Assembly (NCBI GenBank): GCA_021647505.1
Contig: JAKIUN010000006.1
Coordinates: 36,085-100,084, forward strand
Length of the DNA stretch: 64,000 nt
Reading direction: 5' to 3'
Origin: Gammaproteobacteria bacterium
GTDB taxonomy: Bacteria; Pseudomonadota; Gammaproteobacteria; SZUA-152
Every line of letters starts with the position of its first letter. Position 1 is the stretch's first letter. Below, one piece after another: positions 11,001-22,199 of the stretch. The translations under genes and the position numbers were made by a program. The notes beneath the pieces are model-generated. The model was not told where the DNA came from. It saw only the letters and a list, made by a program, of their open reading frames with translations, and did no database searches.

Positions 11001-11108
11001 CCAGCAGTGACAACAGCCATCCTGGGGCGACGACATTCGCAGCAAACTGCGAAGAGTTCAACCTGGAGAGAGTCAGCTCCAAGCGATTCAACGAGGTGAG
11101 ACGCATCG

Positions 11109-13094
11109 TCAGATCACCCGATCATTACCACCGTCGATGGATATCTGTTCGCCGGTGGTCTTGGCGAACAGGGGCCCGGCCAGGGCACAAACCATGTCAG
11201 CCACATCGACGGCGCTGATCTCCACTCTCAATAGATTCTTGGTCTTGTATTCCTGCACTGTCAAGCCATAGTGCCTGGCACGGCTGGCAATGACCTCCTC
11301 GGTCCAGATGCCGGTATCGAACACCGCATCCGGGTGCAGCATGTTGACGCGAATGCCCTGTGCTGCCAGCTCCAGCGCCGCTACCCGACCCAACTGAGTG
11401 AGGCCGGCCTTGGCCACAGAATAGGCCGCCGCACCTGGGCCTGGCGCCAACACATTTTTTGATGCCATCAGTACCACCGCCGGCTGCAAACCATGCTGCA
11501 GGTAGGGGATACAATACTGCAACAGGCGCTGATGAGCGGTGAGGTTGAGTTGCAGGCTGCGTTCCCAGACTTCGGGATCCATGTCATCGATACACAGGTT
11601 GGCAGGGAAATTGCCGGCATTGCTGACCACCACGTCCAGCCCACCAAAACGCACTACGGCCTGTGCCACGGCGGCCTGTATGGCAGCGCTGTCGGTGATG
11701 TCGCAGACGATGCCGAAACGGTCAGCGGTGGCGAAGTGTTCTATCACCGCCGGGTCGATATCCAGCGCGAGCACCGCCGCGCCACGGGCATGCAAGGCAT
11801 CGGCACAGGCGCGGCCGATACCGCTGGCGGCACCGGTGACCAGCGCCACCTTGCCGGCAAAGTCGGCCTGTGTACTGCCGGCCTTGCGTAGCTTGGCCTG
11901 CTCCAGATCCCAGTATTCCACCGCAAAAATATCCCGCTCCGGCAAGGCGCGCCAACCACCCAGACACTCGGCACGCTGGATGGCGGCGGCAGTGTGGCGA
12001 CTGATATCGGCAATGATGCCGGCTTCTTTCACGCTGGCGCCGAAGGCCAGGGTGCCGTGGCCGGGCCAGACGGCCCAGCGTGGCGCGGAGTCAAGGCAGG
12101 TCAGATCGGGCATGGCATTGCGCTCGAAGTAGGCACGGTATTCGTTGGCGTAGCGGGTGCTATCTGCCTCGGCGCCCTCGCGCACGATCAGCGGCACACG
12201 CTTGGTACGGATAACATGATCCGGCGTCAGCGGGCCACGAGTGGCAATATCGGCCACATTGTCGCGTGCGCTGAAGCCACGTGCCTCGGCGCTGCGATCC
12301 CAATTCACCACCACTGGCGCACCGCGCGCCTCGGACACGACGCGGCGCAGCTCACTCAAGGTCAGCAGGTCATCCGGCTGTGGCGTGCCTGCCTCGTCAC
12401 CAGCGCGCTCCACCGTCGCCCCCTCCGCCGCCAGGGCCTCTTCGGCCTGGCTGACCAGCATGATCATACGCTCGTAGCTCGCGCGCGCATCGTCGGCGAA
12501 ACTGAACACACCGTGGTTCATCAGCACCATGCCATCAAGCCGCGACCAGTCGATGTCGGTGGTCATCTCCCAGACCTTTTTCGCCAGCACGAAGCCGGGC
12601 ATAACATAAGGCACCACCAGCACGCGTTCGCCATAGAGTGCACGGATACGCGCCTCACCGTCGGGGGTGTTGGTCAGCGTCACCACGGCATCGGCGTGGG
12701 TATGGTCGACAAACCTGAAGGGAATAATCGCGTGCAGGATGGCCTCTACCGAGGGATTGGGGGCATAAGGATCGGTCATCGCCGCGCGCTGGGCACGCAC
12801 CATCTGTGGATCGGACAGAGTCGGCAGCGCGGCCATGCGCCGCAACACATCGAGCCGTACCGGGGCGAATCCCCCGGCCTCGATGGTAGCCAGATCCCAA
12901 CCGCTACCCTTGACGTAGAGCACGGATTCCGCATCGCCAAAGAGGTTCTCAGCCTCGGCTTTCACCGAGGTATTACCGCCACCGTGCAGCACCAACGAGG
13001 GCTCGCGCCCCAACAACCGTGATGTATAAACCCGCAGCTTCAGTGCATCCTCGCCACAGGCCCGGGCCTCGGCGTCATTCCAAAGGCTTTGCAT
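11109..13094 (-). CDS. Bifunctional class II aldolase / short-chain dehydrogenase (RhaD/AdhA-like)
   Basis: 661 aa; aldolase half (LHGGGNTSVK, HTHADAVVTLTNT), then SDR half (ALVTGAASGIGRACADAL, YSVAKAGL). Confidence 0.9.
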   Translation of the reverse strand: MQSLWNDAEARACGEDALKLRVYTSRLLGREPSLVLHGGGNTSVKAEAENLFGDAESVLYVKGSGWDLATIEAGGFAPVRLDVLRRMAALPTLSDPQMVRAQRAAMTDPYAPNPSVEAILHAIIPFRFVDHTHADAVVTLTNTPDGEARIRALYGERVLVVPYVMPGFVLAKKVWEMTTDIDWSRLDGMVLMNHGVFSFADDARASYERMIMLVSQAEEALAAEGATVERAGDEAGTPQPDDLLTLSELRRVVSEARGAPVVVNWDRSAEARGFSARDNVADIATRGPLTPDHVIRTKRVPLIVREGAEADSTRYANEYRAYFERNAMPDLTCLDSAPRWAVWPGHGTLAFGASVKEAGIIADISRHTAAAIQRAECLGGWRALPERDIFAVEYWDLEQAKLRKAGSTQADFAGKVALVTGAASGIGRACADALHARGAAVLALDIDPAVIEHFATADRFGIVCDITDSAAIQAAVAQAVVRFGGLDVVVSNAGNFPANLCIDDMDPEVWERSLQLNLTAHQRLLQYCIPYLQHGLQPAVVLMASKNVLAPGPGAAAYSVAKAGLTQLGRVAALELAAQGIRVNMLHPDAVFDTGIWTEEVIASRARHYGLTVQEYKTKNLLRVEISAVDVADMVCALAGPLFAKTTGEQISIDGGNDRVI

Positions 13095-13385
13095 CTCTTA
13101 TCCTCAATCGGTAGTACTTGAATGGTTGCTTGCTTTGCTGCGTATAATAGCGCCGCAATCCGCTGACCACTATGGTGGCGCACGGAAATCGCCGCGCCTA
13201 TGCAGGTGCGGGCAACGTGACGCACCCGGTGTACCGGGCCTTGCAGCCGGCGATGGCGGCATTTGAACGGCCACAAGTGCAATTTCTGCACATCATTGCA
13301 AGCCACGAGCGGGATCTACGACAAAGGACTTACCTCAGCGGGCGAATAGCAGGGCACCCCTAAAACCAAGGCGGAAAACAACACA

Positions 13386-14123
13386 ATGAAAGACTACCAA
13401 CCCCAGCCTGACTTACTCAAAGACCGCATCATCCTTGTCACCGGTGCTGCAGGCGCCATTGGCAGTGCGGCCGCCAAGGCCTTTGCGGCACACGGCGCCA
13501 CTGTGGCGCTGCTGGACAACCGTCAGGTAAAAACAGAAAAGATCTACGACGCCATTGTCGAGGCCGGGCACCCCCGCCCAGCCATCTGCCCACTGGATCT
13601 GGAAAAGGCTTCACCCAAACACTTCGTCAAGATCGCGGACATGTTGCACGATGAATTCGGACGCCTGGATGGCATCCTGCACGCGGCCGGTATGTTGGGC
13701 ACACTCACGCCCCTCGATCACTATGATCTCGCCCTGTGGTCACGCGTGATGCAGGTTAACCTCAACGCCGCCTACCTGATGACGCGCGCCTGCCTGAATC
13801 TGTTGCGCAAATCTGACGATGCCTCGATCATCTTCAACTCTGCCCGCGAAGGCCGACAGGGCAAGGCCTACTGGGGCGCTTACGGCATCAGCCATGCGGC
13901 CGTCGAAAACATGATGGAAATCTTTGCTGATGAGCTGGAGGAGTGCACCCATATCCGAGCCAACAGCATTGACCCCGGCCCGGTACGCGGCCGTCTGCGC
14001 GCCCTCTCCTTCCCCGGCGAAGACCCCAACAGCGTCCCCGAGGCCGATACGATCATGGCCGACTACCTGTACCTGATGGGGCCGGACAGCAAGGGCGTCA
14101 CCGGGCAACGCTTCAGCATTTGA
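13386..14123 (+). CDS. Short-chain dehydrogenase, YciK-like
   Basis: ILVTGAAGAIGSAAAKAFAAHGATVALLDN, YGISHAAVENMMEIFADEL, RANSIDPGPVRGRLRA. Confidence 0.85.
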   Translation: MKDYQPQPDLLKDRIILVTGAAGAIGSAAAKAFAAHGATVALLDNRQVKTEKIYDAIVEAGHPRPAICPLDLEKASPKHFVKIADMLHDEFGRLDGILHAAGMLGTLTPLDHYDLALWSRVMQVNLNAAYLMTRACLNLLRKSDDASIIFNSAREGRQGKAYWGAYGISHAAVENMMEIFADELEECTHIRANSIDPGPVRGRLRALSFPGEDPNSVPEADTIMADYLYLMGPDSKGVTGQRFSI

Positions 14124-14181
14124 AGAGTTGAGCTCCGAACTGCGGAAACGTACATATCAAGAAGTTATTTCGTGCACGTTC

Positions 14182-14784
14182 CTAATCAACCAACTCAACG
14201 CCTAGACTATCAAGGAGTCTTGTTGCTTCGCAACGTGAGAATTTTGCCCTTGAAATAATATTGAAGTAAACGTCAATATTATAATTAATCGCTTCCGTAA
14301 AATTTGCACCGGTCAGATTTGTGTTATTAAATAATCCATTAGAAAAGTCTGTATAAGAAAAATTAGCTTCACTAAAATTACCTTCTCTAAAATCAACATC
14401 GTGCGCCTTACACTCTTCAATTATAATTTCTTCTAAGCTAAGGCCGAAAAATGAGGAATCATTTATTATACATTTATAAAATTTAATTGGTGAGTTTAAC
14501 TTGAAAGTTGACCAAGAAGCTTTTGTCCAGTCTATCCCTATTGCTTTGCATTCCTCAAACATGACATCTATAAATTTACTCTGCTCAATGCTTATAAGAC
14601 TGAGGTTACATTTTGCGAAATTACAATCGATGAACTTGCTTTTATCTAAAATCGCACCACTAAAGTCACAATCGCTAAATCTGCAATTATCAAATTCTTT
14701 AGAAATTAATTCGTTACCAGATAAATTCAAACCTTTAAAATTCTTAGATAGATACTCACCAGTTTTATCTTCGATTTCACTCAT
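14182..14784 (-). CDS. Pentapeptide-repeat protein
   Basis: 200 aa with A(D/N)FS/L-type repeats (CDFSGAILDKSKFIDCNFAKCNL, GNFSEANFSYTDFSNGLFNNTNLTGANF). Confidence 0.85.
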   Translation of the reverse strand: MSEIEDKTGEYLSKNFKGLNLSGNELISKEFDNCRFSDCDFSGAILDKSKFIDCNFAKCNLSLISIEQSKFIDVMFEECKAIGIDWTKASWSTFKLNSPIKFYKCIINDSSFFGLSLEEIIIEECKAHDVDFREGNFSEANFSYTDFSNGLFNNTNLTGANFTEAINYNIDVYFNIISRAKFSRCEATRLLDSLGVELVD

Positions 14785-15004
14785 CGTAACCTCTTAATAT
14801 ACCCCTATTGATGAAGCCGTCACGGTAGGAATGCCAGTCGCCTGCCCCCGCATAGATCCCCGCATGAGTTTTCCCTCACGGGGCTCCTCGGTTACACTCG
14901 CTTCCGTACTGATTGTTAATACCATCAAATGACTCTTCCCTACGCTGAGTTTTGCTTATATTGCCCCGAATCTTCTCTGTTCGGTATAAGTTACAGTTGG
15001 CGCA

Positions 15005-15058
15005 TATTCCACGTGGGCATGAAAAGCCTGCCCACCCTACCAGGTTTTTTGTGGGGAG
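15005..15058. repeat. REP-like palindromic repeat
   Basis: attccacgtgggcatgaaaagcctgcccaccctaccaggttttttgtggggag. Confidence 0.6.
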
Positions 15059-15119
15059 CCATCAGACCCCGCCCCGATTAATATCTACACTGTAACCTCA
15101 CTCCGAGGGATACTCATCC

Positions 15120-15540
15120 AAAACACGGGGTTACAGGATCATGACACCATCAAACATCCAATATTCAAGCACGATTATCAAACCCATCTGCAACACCTTA
15201 AACTGAAAGGCCTGCAACCCAAGACCATCGAGGCCTATGCACGTGCCATCCGCCGTATCGGTAACTATTTTGGCTATCAGCTCCATGACTTGTCCGAAGC
15301 ACAATTGCTCAATTATTTTTCCCAGCTGCTCGACACCCTCTCATGGAGTGCCGTTAAGCTCGATTTGTATGGCCTGAAGTTCTTTTATCAGCATGTTCTG
15401 AGTAAACCCTGAATGAATATCAACCTGATCAAGCCGCCGCGCCGTACGGCTGCCGGACATCGTGACAATTGAGGAGGCGACAACCCTGTCGATAGGCGTG
15501 CGCCAGTACGTCTCACCGACAGCGGCCTTCCCCTTCTGAC
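15120..15540 (+). pseudogene. Decayed tyrosine recombinase/integrase (N-terminal SAM-like region and start of the catalytic region)
   Basis: Reads ...IKHPIFKHDYQTHLQHLKLKGLQPKTIEAYARAIRRIGNYFGYQLHDLSEAQLLNYFSQLLDTLSWSAVKLDLYGLKFFYQHVLSKP*MNINLIKPPRRT, then after a frameshift RLPDIVTIEEATTL; internal stop plus frameshift, no catalytic C-terminus. Confidence 0.75.
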
Positions 15541-15969
15541 CACAGGGTCGACAACTCCAAAGTGAGTAACGAGGCTACATATAGGTTCACTTGCGTTACG
15601 GTCTGTGGTTTTGCTCATAGGAAACTTACAACCCTTGATTGCTCAAACGCTGCTTCCCGGTGCGATGAAGGTGTATGAACAACTCCTCCCTGGGGATTCT
15701 ACCTCGTTAGATTAATCGCCGGTAACGGCATACGGCCAGACTCGAATTAAAGGAAAAATACGAGCTATATTATTCCTGCCCCTCACGAAAAATACGGCAA
15801 CACCCTGCGTAAAATCTCGCCCAACGGCCATATTGTCGACCACTTTTCGATACAAACGATGCTGATTTGTGGCATTATCCGCGCCTCGTTTTACCTCTCA
15901 CAGCCCGCCACCCGCTGGCGCGGCTCCCCGGGTATTGCCAATCCACACGCTCTAATCGGTATCAATACA

Positions 15970-17553
15970 GTGCTAGCAACCGCAAATATCACCATGCAAT
16001 TCGGCGCCAAGCCGCTCTTTGAAGACGTCTCCATCAAATTCGGTGACGGCAATCGTTATGGCCTGATCGGCGCCAATGGCTGTGGCAAATCCACCTTCAT
16101 GAAAATCCTCGGCGGCAACCTGGAACCCAGCGCCGGTAACGTCTCAAAAGACCCCAACCAACGCATCGGCAAGCTGCGCCAGAATCAGTTCGCCTACGAA
16201 GAATTCAGCGTGGTCGACACGGTCATTATGGGCTACGAGGAGCTGTGGAAGGTCAAGGCCGAACGCGACACTATCTACGCCAACCCGGAAATGACCGAGG
16301 AAGATGGCATTCGCGCCGGCGAGCTGGAGGCCGAGTTTGCCGAGATGAACGGCTACACTGCCGAGACCCGTGCCGGTGAACTACTCGCTGGCGTGGGCAT
16401 TCCCGTCGAGCAGCACTACGGGCTCATGAGCGAAGTGGCGCCCGGCTGGAAACTGCGCGTGCTGCTGGCGCAAGTCCTGTTTTCCGATCCTGATATCATG
16501 CTGTTGGACGAACCGACCAACAACCTGGATATCAATACTATCGGCTGGCTGGAAGGCATGCTCAATGAGCGTAATTGCACCATGATCATCATTTCCCATG
16601 ATCGCCACTTTCTTAACAGCGTCTGCACCCATATGGCGGATCTGGATTATGGAGAAATACGCCTGTACCCCGGCTCCTACGACGAATACATGACAGCGGC
16701 AACCCAGGCCAGCGAACGCCTGCTGTCAGACAATGCGAAGAAAAAGACACAGATTGCCGAACTCAAGGCCTTCGTCAGCCGGTTTTCGGCCAATGCATCG
16801 AAATCAAAACAGGCCACGTCCCGCGCCCGGCAGATCGACAAAATCAAACTGGCAGAAGTGAAGCCCTCCAGCCGCCAAAACCCATTCATCCGCTTTGAGC
16901 AGGACAGGAAACTGCACCGCCTGGCACTTGAGGTCGAGGGTCTGGGCAAGCATTTCGATGAACGACTGTTTGCCGATCTCAAGCTGATGGTGGAAGTTGG
17001 TGAACGTATCGCCATTATCGGCCCCAACGGGGTTGGCAAATCCACCCTGATGAAATGCCTGGTTGGTGATATGCAGCCGGATGCCGGCACCGTGAAATGG
17101 TCCGAGAACGCAACGATTGGCTACTATGCGCAGGATCACGCTGCCGATTTCGAGAAAAAAATGTCCTTGTACGACTGGATGGATCAATGGGGTAAGGAAA
17201 ACGATGATGAACAGGTCATTCGCAGCACCCTGGGCCGTCTGCTATTTTCCCAGGATGACATCAACAAGACCGTAAACGTGATCTCCGGCGGTGAGCAAGG
17301 CCGCATGTTGTTCGGCAAGCTGATGCTGCAGAGGCCTAACATCATGTTGCTGGACGAACCCACCAACCACCTCGACATGGAATCCATCGAGTCCCTGAAT
17401 CTGGCGCTGGAAAACTACCCCGGCACGCTGATTTTCGTTAGTCACGACCGCGAGTTCGTCTCCTCTCTAGCCACCCGCATCATCGAGCTAACACCCACGG
17501 GCATCATCGATATCCACGGTGGCTACGAAGAATATCTGCGCAACCGGGGTTAA
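15970..17553 (+). CDS. ABC-F family ATPase (YbiT-like)
   Basis: Two ABC domains ([56 protein letters not shown]). GTG start at 15970 ([17 protein letters not shown]) preferred over the ORF-track ATG at 15859. Confidence 0.92.
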   Translation: MLATANITMQFGAKPLFEDVSIKFGDGNRYGLIGANGCGKSTFMKILGGNLEPSAGNVSKDPNQRIGKLRQNQFAYEEFSVVDTVIMGYEELWKVKAERDTIYANPEMTEEDGIRAGELEAEFAEMNGYTAETRAGELLAGVGIPVEQHYGLMSEVAPGWKLRVLLAQVLFSDPDIMLLDEPTNNLDINTIGWLEGMLNERNCTMIIISHDRHFLNSVCTHMADLDYGEIRLYPGSYDEYMTAATQASERLLSDNAKKKTQIAELKAFVSRFSANASKSKQATSRARQIDKIKLAEVKPSSRQNPFIRFEQDRKLHRLALEVEGLGKHFDERLFADLKLMVEVGERIAIIGPNGVGKSTLMKCLVGDMQPDAGTVKWSENATIGYYAQDHAADFEKKMSLYDWMDQWGKENDDEQVIRSTLGRLLFSQDDINKTVNVISGGEQGRMLFGKLMLQRPNIMLLDEPTNHLDMESIESLNLALENYPGTLIFVSHDREFVSSLATRIIELTPTGIIDIHGGYEEYLRNRG

Positions 17554-17622
17554 TCAGGGTGGGCACTGCCCACCGAGCAAATTTTTCCGCAACTCTTTGC
17601 TTGGTGGCGCCCGCCCTACTTG
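17554..17622. repeat. REP-like palindromic repeat (GTGGGC...GCCCAC family)
   Basis: cagggtgggcactgcccaccg...ggtggcgcccgccctac downstream of the ABC-F gene. Confidence 0.6.
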
Positions 17623-17639
17623 GCTCTTTAATCTCTTGG

Positions 17640-17940
17640 AGTTCTATTCCCCGCCGCTTGGGGCGGGGATGTTTACTTAGAGAAGAAAAATAGGGGTGAG
17701 CGTTTTTCTGTGAACCCCAACATGAAGATGCTTCCGTAACTCCCCAAGCATCCGCGACTGCCTACGTTGCGGAATAAATACAACGTGATACTTACAGCCC
17801 CATCTCGTATGACTCATAACTCTGGTATTCGTTCATTTGTAAATTTTCTTCTCTTGGTCGAGTTCAGAGATTTACAATGACCGCAGTATTAGGTCAAACC
17901 TTTGCCCCCCCCAGCAGAGCCGGGGGATTACCTTACTAAT
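17640..17940 (-). mobile_element. IS200/IS605-type element remnant with truncated TnpA
   Basis: Minus ORF 17817-17677 = MSHTRWGCKYHVVFIPQRRQSRMLGELRKHLHVGVHRKTLTPIFLL*, matching the N-terminus of IS200-type TnpA; flanked by subterminal hairpins ccccgccgcttggggcgggg and cccccagcagagccggggg. Confidence 0.75.
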
Positions 17941-18233
17941 TGAATAAAATCCTGAATTGACTTGTAAAAAAAATTATTCTAAATTGTTCTGCGCATATTC
18001 ATTTTAATTAGTAATGAATATGTGCTCTGTATTACTGCCGGGTCAGTCTGAAAAGAATATATTGTGCGCGCATTTCTTTACTGACGTTTCACAGTTTTTT
18101 CTGAACTGGAACCCACTAGCTATCGTATGACAAGACGAAGACATGATCTTTATTCGCCAAAATTATACAATTGATAGCAACCCCCACTTAAATTGAAATT
18201 GACTTTTCTCTATACGCAACATTACAGAAAGCC

Positions 18234-19346
18234 ATGAAATTTCAATTTTTAATAAGGAAATTAGAAATGGAAAACAATATGAGTAAATTCGCATTTTTTA
18301 CTGCGGCTTCAGTAGTAGCTGTTCTAATCACATCTGTAGCGCAAGCTGAGCAGAACAGTGGCATTGCGAACAACAAGCTAAACTTTGTAAAAATTGATCA
18401 ACCAGCCTCGTTCATCTATGGTGATAATCTGGTAACAGATGTATTGATGGAAAGCGATCTCGAAGCAGCATCCACTGAGCGCACTCCTGAACAACGTGCT
18501 GCAGGGTTGAGCGCTGTAATGGTTACGTCAGATGGCGAGCAATTTGAATCAAAAATAGATCCAGGAGATGCAGCCATATTCGAAAAAGCCATTAACGCTC
18601 TGGAACAAGCCGGTTACTCTGCTTCAATATTTAGTAATCCGAGTGTCAGCCCACGAAACATAAACAAGATCATGACAGATTCTCATGGGGCCGACAGTGG
18701 TATTGGTTATGGGTCTGACAATGATGTTGGCATAGAGGTGGTTATTGGCTCAGATAACCGTATTCGAATCACGAATACCGTCACTTCACCCAATTGGCAT
18801 ATCGGGCGTATTGATGTGGGCTGTACTGGAACGCTAATCAGTCCACGACATGTGTTAACAGCGGGTCACTGTCTCGCAAATGGCTCGGGCCAGTGGTATA
18901 ACAATCTCAACTTCTCTGTTGCACAAAATGGTTCTCATAAACCCTGGGGAAGTGAAAGATGGACCAGGGCGATTACTACTAACGGATGGTTCAATAATCG
19001 GGACTTCGATTATGATTATGGCATGATCGTTCTGGCTGCGGCTCCGCATGGTGGCAATGCAGGTTGGGGTACTTACAGCGGTGGTACTCATAGAATAACG
19101 GGTTATCCAGGTGATAAGCCTTTTGGTACCATGTGGACTCATTTCGGCACTCCCTGGACAAGTGGATCCATGCGTCTTTGTTACACCATTGACACTGCGG
19201 GCGGGCAAAGTGGTAGCGGAATCGCAGATACATCTGGCCATGTCCGTGGTATTCATACCACAGGATCGCGGACACAAAACTGTGGCACCAGAATGACTGG
19301 CACCGTTTTCAACACTCTAAAAAACTGGATAGCCACCTACCAGTAA
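18234..19346 (+). CDS. Secreted trypsin-like / V8-like serine peptidase
   Basis: Signal peptide (MSKFAFFTAASVVAVLITSVAQA), HVLTAGHC (His), FDYDYGMIVL (Asp), GGQSGSGI (Ser); start may be 18267 or 18279. Confidence 0.87.
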   Translation: MKFQFLIRKLEMENNMSKFAFFTAASVVAVLITSVAQAEQNSGIANNKLNFVKIDQPASFIYGDNLVTDVLMESDLEAASTERTPEQRAAGLSAVMVTSDGEQFESKIDPGDAAIFEKAINALEQAGYSASIFSNPSVSPRNINKIMTDSHGADSGIGYGSDNDVGIEVVIGSDNRIRITNTVTSPNWHIGRIDVGCTGTLISPRHVLTAGHCLANGSGQWYNNLNFSVAQNGSHKPWGSERWTRAITTNGWFNNRDFDYDYGMIVLAAAPHGGNAGWGTYSGGTHRITGYPGDKPFGTMWTHFGTPWTSGSMRLCYTIDTAGGQSGSGIADTSGHVRGIHTTGSRTQNCGTRMTGTVFNTLKNWIATYQ

Positions 19347-19374
19347 GTGACGTTGACATAACTAAAAGCAGGTC

Positions 19375-19427
19375 GGCCTGCCGTATTCTTCCTCTCTATT
19401 TCTCTTTAGAGGGAAGCTCGGCAGGCC
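19375..19427. terminator. Terminator-like hairpin between convergent genes
   Basis: ggcctgccg...cggcaggcc with an inner cttcctct/agagggaag stem. Confidence 0.65.
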
Positions 19428-19450
19428 ATCTTTTCTGGAAACATTCAGAC

Positions 19451-19738
19451 TTAGCGTAAAGTGCCCTTCACACGAGATATACTGTTGAGTTCATCTATAA
19501 TAGATTGAGACGCCTTCAAGTGGATCTGTACTGGAAATGACTCCAAAACGACCACATCTTTCACGACCCCCTCCCTTTCCAGTACCCGCACTCTTTGTAA
19601 GACAGGGTCAGGAGACTCTGCACTGCCGATTATGAGCGCTTCTTTCAACTTGCCGCTATTGCTGCTGTCTACGGGCTGGTTTTTACCACTGCACCCCATT
19701 AGAAAGAAAACCACCGAGAAGATCAATAATGTTTTCAT
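19451..19738 (-). CDS. Small putative lipoprotein, unknown function
   Basis: MKTLLIFSVVFFLMGCSGKN: signal sequence with lipobox-like LMGC. Confidence 0.6.
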   Translation of the reverse strand: MKTLLIFSVVFFLMGCSGKNQPVDSSNSGKLKEALIIGSAESPDPVLQRVRVLEREGVVKDVVVLESFPVQIHLKASQSIIDELNSISRVKGTLR

Positions 19739-20068
19739 GTGTCATACTCCCTTTAGAAAATTTCCTTCGTGGCCCCGGGGGCCAGACCAAGCTGACCTAC
19801 TGACTTCAATAACTATTCCCACGAGAATCTGCCTTTATTCTCACTTAGAGTGGCCATTTTTCCATCAAAATGGTGAAATAGGCTGTTTAAGGCTTCTGAA
19901 TTTAGCTGAATTAATACGTTTTCTCAATGAATTGCTGTGATCCGACCGACCCCTGCTCACTAAGACATGGAGTTCTGGCGTAATAGCAATTATGAAGGAT
20001 CCAAAAAAACAAAAGACCCGCCCCCTGGGGGACAGGCCTTTACCGGCTTATATCGGCAAAAAAACGGC

Positions 20069-20593
20069 TTAACGCGCGTCACGCACCAAACGCACCTTCC
20101 ATTCCTGTTGCGTGTTGCCCATGTAGCTCTTGCCATGTAGGAAGTACACCAGCCAGATACCCTTCTCATAGTCCCGCTCCGGGGTGGCTGACCAGAAACC
20201 AGTCGGCGGCATGGCAGGGAATATTTCAAGATTGACGGCCGGGCTAATACAACGGTGTTCAACGATGCCCTCAAGCTCTTTCAGGGTCGGCAGACGCCAG
20301 TCGCGGTAGCCGGCAAAGCCAGCACCGCCATTCATTCGTTTGATGAGGCGCCCGGCATCCTTCCATTCATACTGGGCCGCCACACCTACGCAACTACCGC
20401 CCTGCCACTGCATGCCCAGGGGGCAGCGCATCCAGGCCAGTTTGCTTTTGGTATCGGTCACGGTGCCATTGGCATGTTCCCGGAATTGCTCGCTGGGGGT
20501 CGACGCATAGGTCTTTAGGTCGCAATCCTGGGCCAATAGCGACCCACTGATCACCATCAGAAGGATCGTTAATATTAGTCGTCGAAAACACAT
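20069..20593 (-). CDS. DUF1566-domain protein, secreted
   Basis: YASTPSEQFREHANGTVTDTKSKLAWMRCPLGMQWQGGSC...GYRDWRLPTLKELEGIVE...FWSATPERD...RLVRD is the DUF1566 pattern. Confidence 0.82.
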   Translation of the reverse strand: MCFRRLILTILLMVISGSLLAQDCDLKTYASTPSEQFREHANGTVTDTKSKLAWMRCPLGMQWQGGSCVGVAAQYEWKDAGRLIKRMNGGAGFAGYRDWRLPTLKELEGIVEHRCISPAVNLEIFPAMPPTGFWSATPERDYEKGIWLVYFLHGKSYMGNTQQEWKVRLVRDAR

Positions 20594-20774
20594 TTTGGTG
20601 GGCATTTTGCAGTGTAACTCATGGTTTGGGGTCTGTTGCCGGTCTGGTATGACAACGGCTCGTCAATATGTTTCAACTAGATCGGACACAGCTCGCCAGT
20701 CTAAAGCCTGAAACTGAACAGTAGCTGACTGAAATGGGAATTCTTTCCTTGATTTCCCGCAGCCTTCCCCAACA

Positions 20775-22199
20775 CTATCCCCCGCCTGCATACGGATTTC
20801 CAGCGGCAGGCACAGGGGCACTTTGGACAACTTCGGGCTCCGGCTCCGGCGGACACAATCCCTGTAGCGCCGAGATGCTTTCCACCAGTGACACGGGCTC
20901 GTTCATGCCCTGTTGTAGAAACCGGGTAAGCTGCGGATAGAGGGCGATGGATTCGTCCACCTGCGGATCACTGCCGGCCTGATAGGCACCGACGCTGATG
21001 AGGTCGCGGTGCTGGCGATAGATAGTGTATATCCGCTTAAAACGATGCGCCGCCTTGAGGTGTTCGTCGCAGGTGATCTCGGTCATCGCACGGCTGATAG
21101 AGGCCTCGACGTCGATGGCCGGGTAATGCCCAGCCTCCGCCAGCTCCCGCGACAAGACCACGTGGCCATCGAGGATGGCGCGTGCCGCGTCGGCAATGGG
21201 ATCTTGCTGGTCATCGCCCTCGGTAAGCACGGTATAGAAGGCAGTAATGGAGCCGCCGCCGCTGTCGCCGTTGCCGGCGCGCTCCACCAGCTGTGGAATT
21301 TTGGCGAACACCGAGGGCGGATAGCCCTTGGTGGCCGGCGGCTCGCCGATGGCCAGGGCCACCTCACGCTGCGCCTGGGCATAACGGGTCAGGGAGTCCA
21401 TCAGCAGCAGTACGTTCTGGCCTTGATCGCGGAAATACTCCGCCACGCTGGTGGCCAACGCCGCGCCGTGCAGACGCATCACCGGCGAGTCGTCGGCCGG
21501 CGAGGCGATCACCACGGCGCGCGCCATACCCTCCTCGCCCAAGATATTCTCGATGAATTCCTTCACCTCACGGCCACGTTCGCCGATCAGGCCCACCACG
21601 ATTACATCCGCCGTGGTATAGCGGGTCATCATTCCCAGCAGCACGCTCTTGCCCACGCCGGAACCGGCGAACAGGCCCATGCGCTGGCCGCGGCCGACGC
21701 TCATCAGGGCATTGATGCTGCGGATGCCCACATCCAGCGGCTCACGGATGGGCTGCCGCGCCATGGGATTGATACTGCGCCCCGTGAGCGGTGTGCGGTG
21801 GGTGTGGGTAATGGGGCCCTTGCCGTCGAGGGGGTTGCCGCCGCCATCCAATACCCGTCCCAGCAAGGCCGGGCCGACGGGCACGTCATAGGCCTCACCG
21901 GTGGGCGTGACACGGGCATTGGGCACGATGCCCTGAACCCGGCCAATGGGCATCAGAAACAGTTTTTCACCGGAGAAACCGACCACCTCGGCCTCGATGT
22001 CTTTCCCCTCCGGACCCTCCACCAGGCAGCGTGCACCGACCGGGGCATGGCAGCCCACGGCCTCCAGGGTCAGACCCACCATGCGCGTAAGCCGGCCCTC
22101 GACGATAAGGCGAGGTTTTTCGACCCGCTCACGGGCAGCGCTGAGGTGACGGATCCAGCGCGGGCTGCGGGGCAACGCGGGCGGCTCGGTGGCGCTCAC
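20775..22199 (-). CDS. fliI: Flagellum-specific ATP synthase FliI
   Basis: 474 aa; [47 protein letters not shown]. Confidence 0.95.
   Translation of the reverse strand: MSATEPPALPRSPRWIRHLSAARERVEKPRLIVEGRLTRMVGLTLEAVGCHAPVGARCLVEGPEGKDIEAEVVGFSGEKLFLMPIGRVQGIVPNARVTPTGEAYDVPVGPALLGRVLDGGGNPLDGKGPITHTHRTPLTGRSINPMARQPIREPLDVGIRSINALMSVGRGQRMGLFAGSGVGKSVLLGMMTRYTTADVIVVGLIGERGREVKEFIENILGEEGMARAVVIASPADDSPVMRLHGAALATSVAEYFRDQGQNVLLLMDSLTRYAQAQREVALAIGEPPATKGYPPSVFAKIPQLVERAGNGDSGGGSITAFYTVLTEGDDQQDPIADAARAILDGHVVLSRELAEAGHYPAIDVEASISRAMTEITCDEHLKAAHRFKRIYTIYRQHRDLISVGAYQAGSDPQVDESIALYPQLTRFLQQGMNEPVSLVESISALQGLCPPEPEPEVVQSAPVPAAGNPYAGGG

Noticed and set aside
13155-13385. Possible structured leader/riboswitch before the YciK-like gene
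   Set aside because: Some GC-rich stems can be drawn, but no known riboswitch motif was recognised and covariation cannot be checked here.
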